64,000 nt of DNA from JAGWBD01 sp965220615 (GTDB taxonomy: Bacteria > Chloroflexota > Anaerolineae > Aggregatilineales > Phototrophicaceae): the NCBI GenBank assembly GCA_965220615.1, contig CBDCQL010000002.1:1364001-1428000 (forward strand). The letters are read 5' to 3'. The notes under the pieces are model-generated. The model was not told where the DNA came from. It made no database searches and saw only the letters and a program-made list of their open reading frames with translations. Made by a program: the position numbers and the translations under genes. Positions within the stretch are counted from its first letter, which is position 1. Each line of letters begins with the position of its first letter. Below are positions 63,084 through 64,000 of the stretch, one piece after another.

Positions 63084-63550
63084 AACTGCTGGCCATCGAC
63101 CACGGCGAAAGACGTTTGGGGCTGGCGACCTGCGACAGCAGCGGGCTGGTTGCCCGCGAATTGACTGTTCTGACCCGCCGCTCGCGCGGAGAAGATTTCG
63201 CGGCAATCCGGGAGCACGCCGCCAGGGAAGGGGCCGGCGCCCTGCTGGTGGGTCTGCCCCTGAACGACATGTCCGCCAGCCGGGAGCGGGAACGCTGCAC
63301 CATTGTGCGCCGTTGGGCCGGGCGACTGGCGCGCGCCACAGGCCTGCCGGTGATTCTCTGGGACGAACAACTCTCCAGCGTCGAGGCGCAGGAACTGGCT
63401 CGCGCGCGCAAACGGGGGCCGCGTGAGCCAATCGATGACCTGGCCGCACGCGTCATTCTGCAAGGTTATCTGGATGCCCTGCGCGATGGACTTGCCGGTG
63501 AGCCCGAGCAGATAGCGGCGCAGTCACCGCCCAAATCACAGGGCGTTTAG
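63080..63550 (+). CDS. ruvX: Putative pre-16S rRNA nuclease / Holliday junction resolvase-like (YqgF)
   Basis: 156 residues with an RNase H-like fold. LAIDHGERRLGLATCD contains the first catalytic Asp, GALLVGLPLNDMSASRERE the conserved GLP motif, and ILWDEQLSSVEAQELA the E/DE..SS motif; IDDLAARVILQGYLD closes it. Needed for 16S rRNA 5'-end maturation in E. coli. ATG 63080 overlaps the preceding stop by four bases. The C-terminus overlaps the convergent amidase by 15 nt. Confidence 0.93.
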   Translation: MKLLAIDHGERRLGLATCDSSGLVARELTVLTRRSRGEDFAAIREHAAREGAGALLVGLPLNDMSASRERERCTIVRRWAGRLARATGLPVILWDEQLSSVEAQELARARKRGPREPIDDLAARVILQGYLDALRDGLAGEPEQIAAQSPPKSQGV

Positions 63551-64000
63551 GCCGGAGAGGTCTTCCTCCAGTCCTGCCGCATGGTGGAGCAGAAACTCAT
63601 CCGCGCCATGGCGACTGCAGACCTGCAGTCCCAGCGGCAAGCCATTGATCGCGCGCCCGGCCGGGATACACAGCGATGGCAGACCGGCATGCGTCCAGGG
63701 CAGATTCATGACCGGATCGCCGGTGGAGCCGATGCCAGCGGACGCCGGCCCGGTCGCCGGCGGGCTGAGCCACAGATCGATACCGGCAGAATCCATCATT
63801 TCGTGCAGTTCCTGGCGCGTTTTCGCCTGGCTGCAACGGGCGCGTTCCGCTTTTTCCGTTTCAACCTCTTGACCCTTGCGGATGAGTTCGGCCGTGCCGG
63901 GTCGATACGAGGCCTCATGCGCTTCAAACCAGAGCTGGTGCTCCTGCGACATCTCGCAGGCCATCAGGGCCCGGTGCAGGTCTTCCATGGCAGCCAGGTC
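63536..64000 (-). CDS. Amidase signature family protein, C-terminal part (5' end outside window)
   Basis: The frame is open through the window edge, giving the last 154 residues. LSPPATGPASAGIGSTGDPVMNLPWTHAGLPSLCIPAGRAINGLPLGLQVCSRHG spans the usual C-terminal amidase pattern (positions about 80-135 of the fragment). These enzymes hydrolyse amide bonds with a Ser-Ser-Lys triad located in the missing N-terminal part. Specificity cannot be judged. Confidence 0.85.
   Translation of the reverse strand, partial: DLAAMEDLHRALMACEMSQEHQLWFEAHEASYRPGTAELIRKGQEVETEKAERARCSQAKTRQELHEMMDSAGIDLWLSPPATGPASAGIGSTGDPVMNLPWTHAGLPSLCIPAGRAINGLPLGLQVCSRHGADEFLLHHAAGLEEDLSGLNAL

Overview
The window is about 64 kb of GC-rich bacterial chromosome, densely packed with housekeeping and biosynthetic genes. 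It contains no mobile elements, no CRISPR array and no rRNA. My best guess for the source is a member of the Chloroflexota (Anaerolineae/Caldilineae-like). This is inferred from gene families and their combinations: a solitary Flp pilin, a membrane-anchored baseplate-J-like protein between alaS and ruvX, LytR-CpsA-Psr and beta-lactamase-fold wall proteins, and a selenocysteine-type SelD. It is not proven from a phylogenetic marker.

Layout. 1-3.1 kb: the end of a large wall-associated SH3b/glycosidase-like/golvesin/M23 protein, and selD, which reads through an in-frame UGA. 3.2-7.2 kb: tRNA-Pro(GGG) and an oligopeptide ABC importer lacking its ATPases. 7.2-10.8 kb: an LCP ligase divergent from a beta-lactamase-fold protein. 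10.8-17.1 kb: aldehyde dehydrogenase, an IscX homologue, complex I subunits B, CD and I, and Mrp, all leftward. 17.1-19.6 kb: divergent thrB and thrC, then an Flp pilin. 19.6-21.1 kb: cystathionine gamma-synthase behind a SAM-I riboswitch. 21.1-32.2 kb: one long branched-chain amino acid operon, ilvE-ilvB-ilvN-ilvC-leuA-leuC-leuD-cimA-leuB, headed by a consensus promoter, an Ile/Leu/Val-rich leader peptide and an intrinsic terminator. 32.2-39.7 kb: nadC-nadA-nadB-nifS-argG-argH. 39.8-41.8 kb: a carotenoid-desaturase-like flavoprotein coupled to an SRPBCC protein. 41.9-47.4 kb: a secreted Met-rich protein, a LarA-family protein with an orphan CoA-transferase beta-type subunit, a second substrate-binding protein and secG. 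47.5-53.4 kb: gpmI, a ThuA-fold protein, amtB-glnK and pepA. 53.4-55.1 kb: an ECF-like sigma factor, ogt and a DJ-1 family protein. 55.2-64 kb: tyrS, glgB, alaS, the baseplate-J-like protein, ruvX and the end of an amidase.

How it works together. Much of the window builds amino acids (Thr, Ile/Leu/Val, Met, Arg) and NAD. Fe-S logistics recur: a cysteine desulfurase sits with the Fe-S enzyme NadA, and IscX and Mrp flank Fe-S subunits of complex I. Regulation is readable in the DNA. There is classical attenuation for ilv-leu, a SAM riboswitch for Met, sigma70-type promoters with 17-nt spacers, and several promoters placed so that transcripts would be leaderless. Two genes (the sigma factor and the desaturase-like flavoprotein) have no ATG, GTG or TTG able to give a full-length product, and both appear to start at CTG.

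The most notable items are the selenocysteine SelD with a SECIS-like hairpin, the Ile/Leu/Val leader-peptide attenuator, the SAM-I riboswitch with an extra flanking helix, the iscX-nuoB coupling, and the two probable CTG starts.
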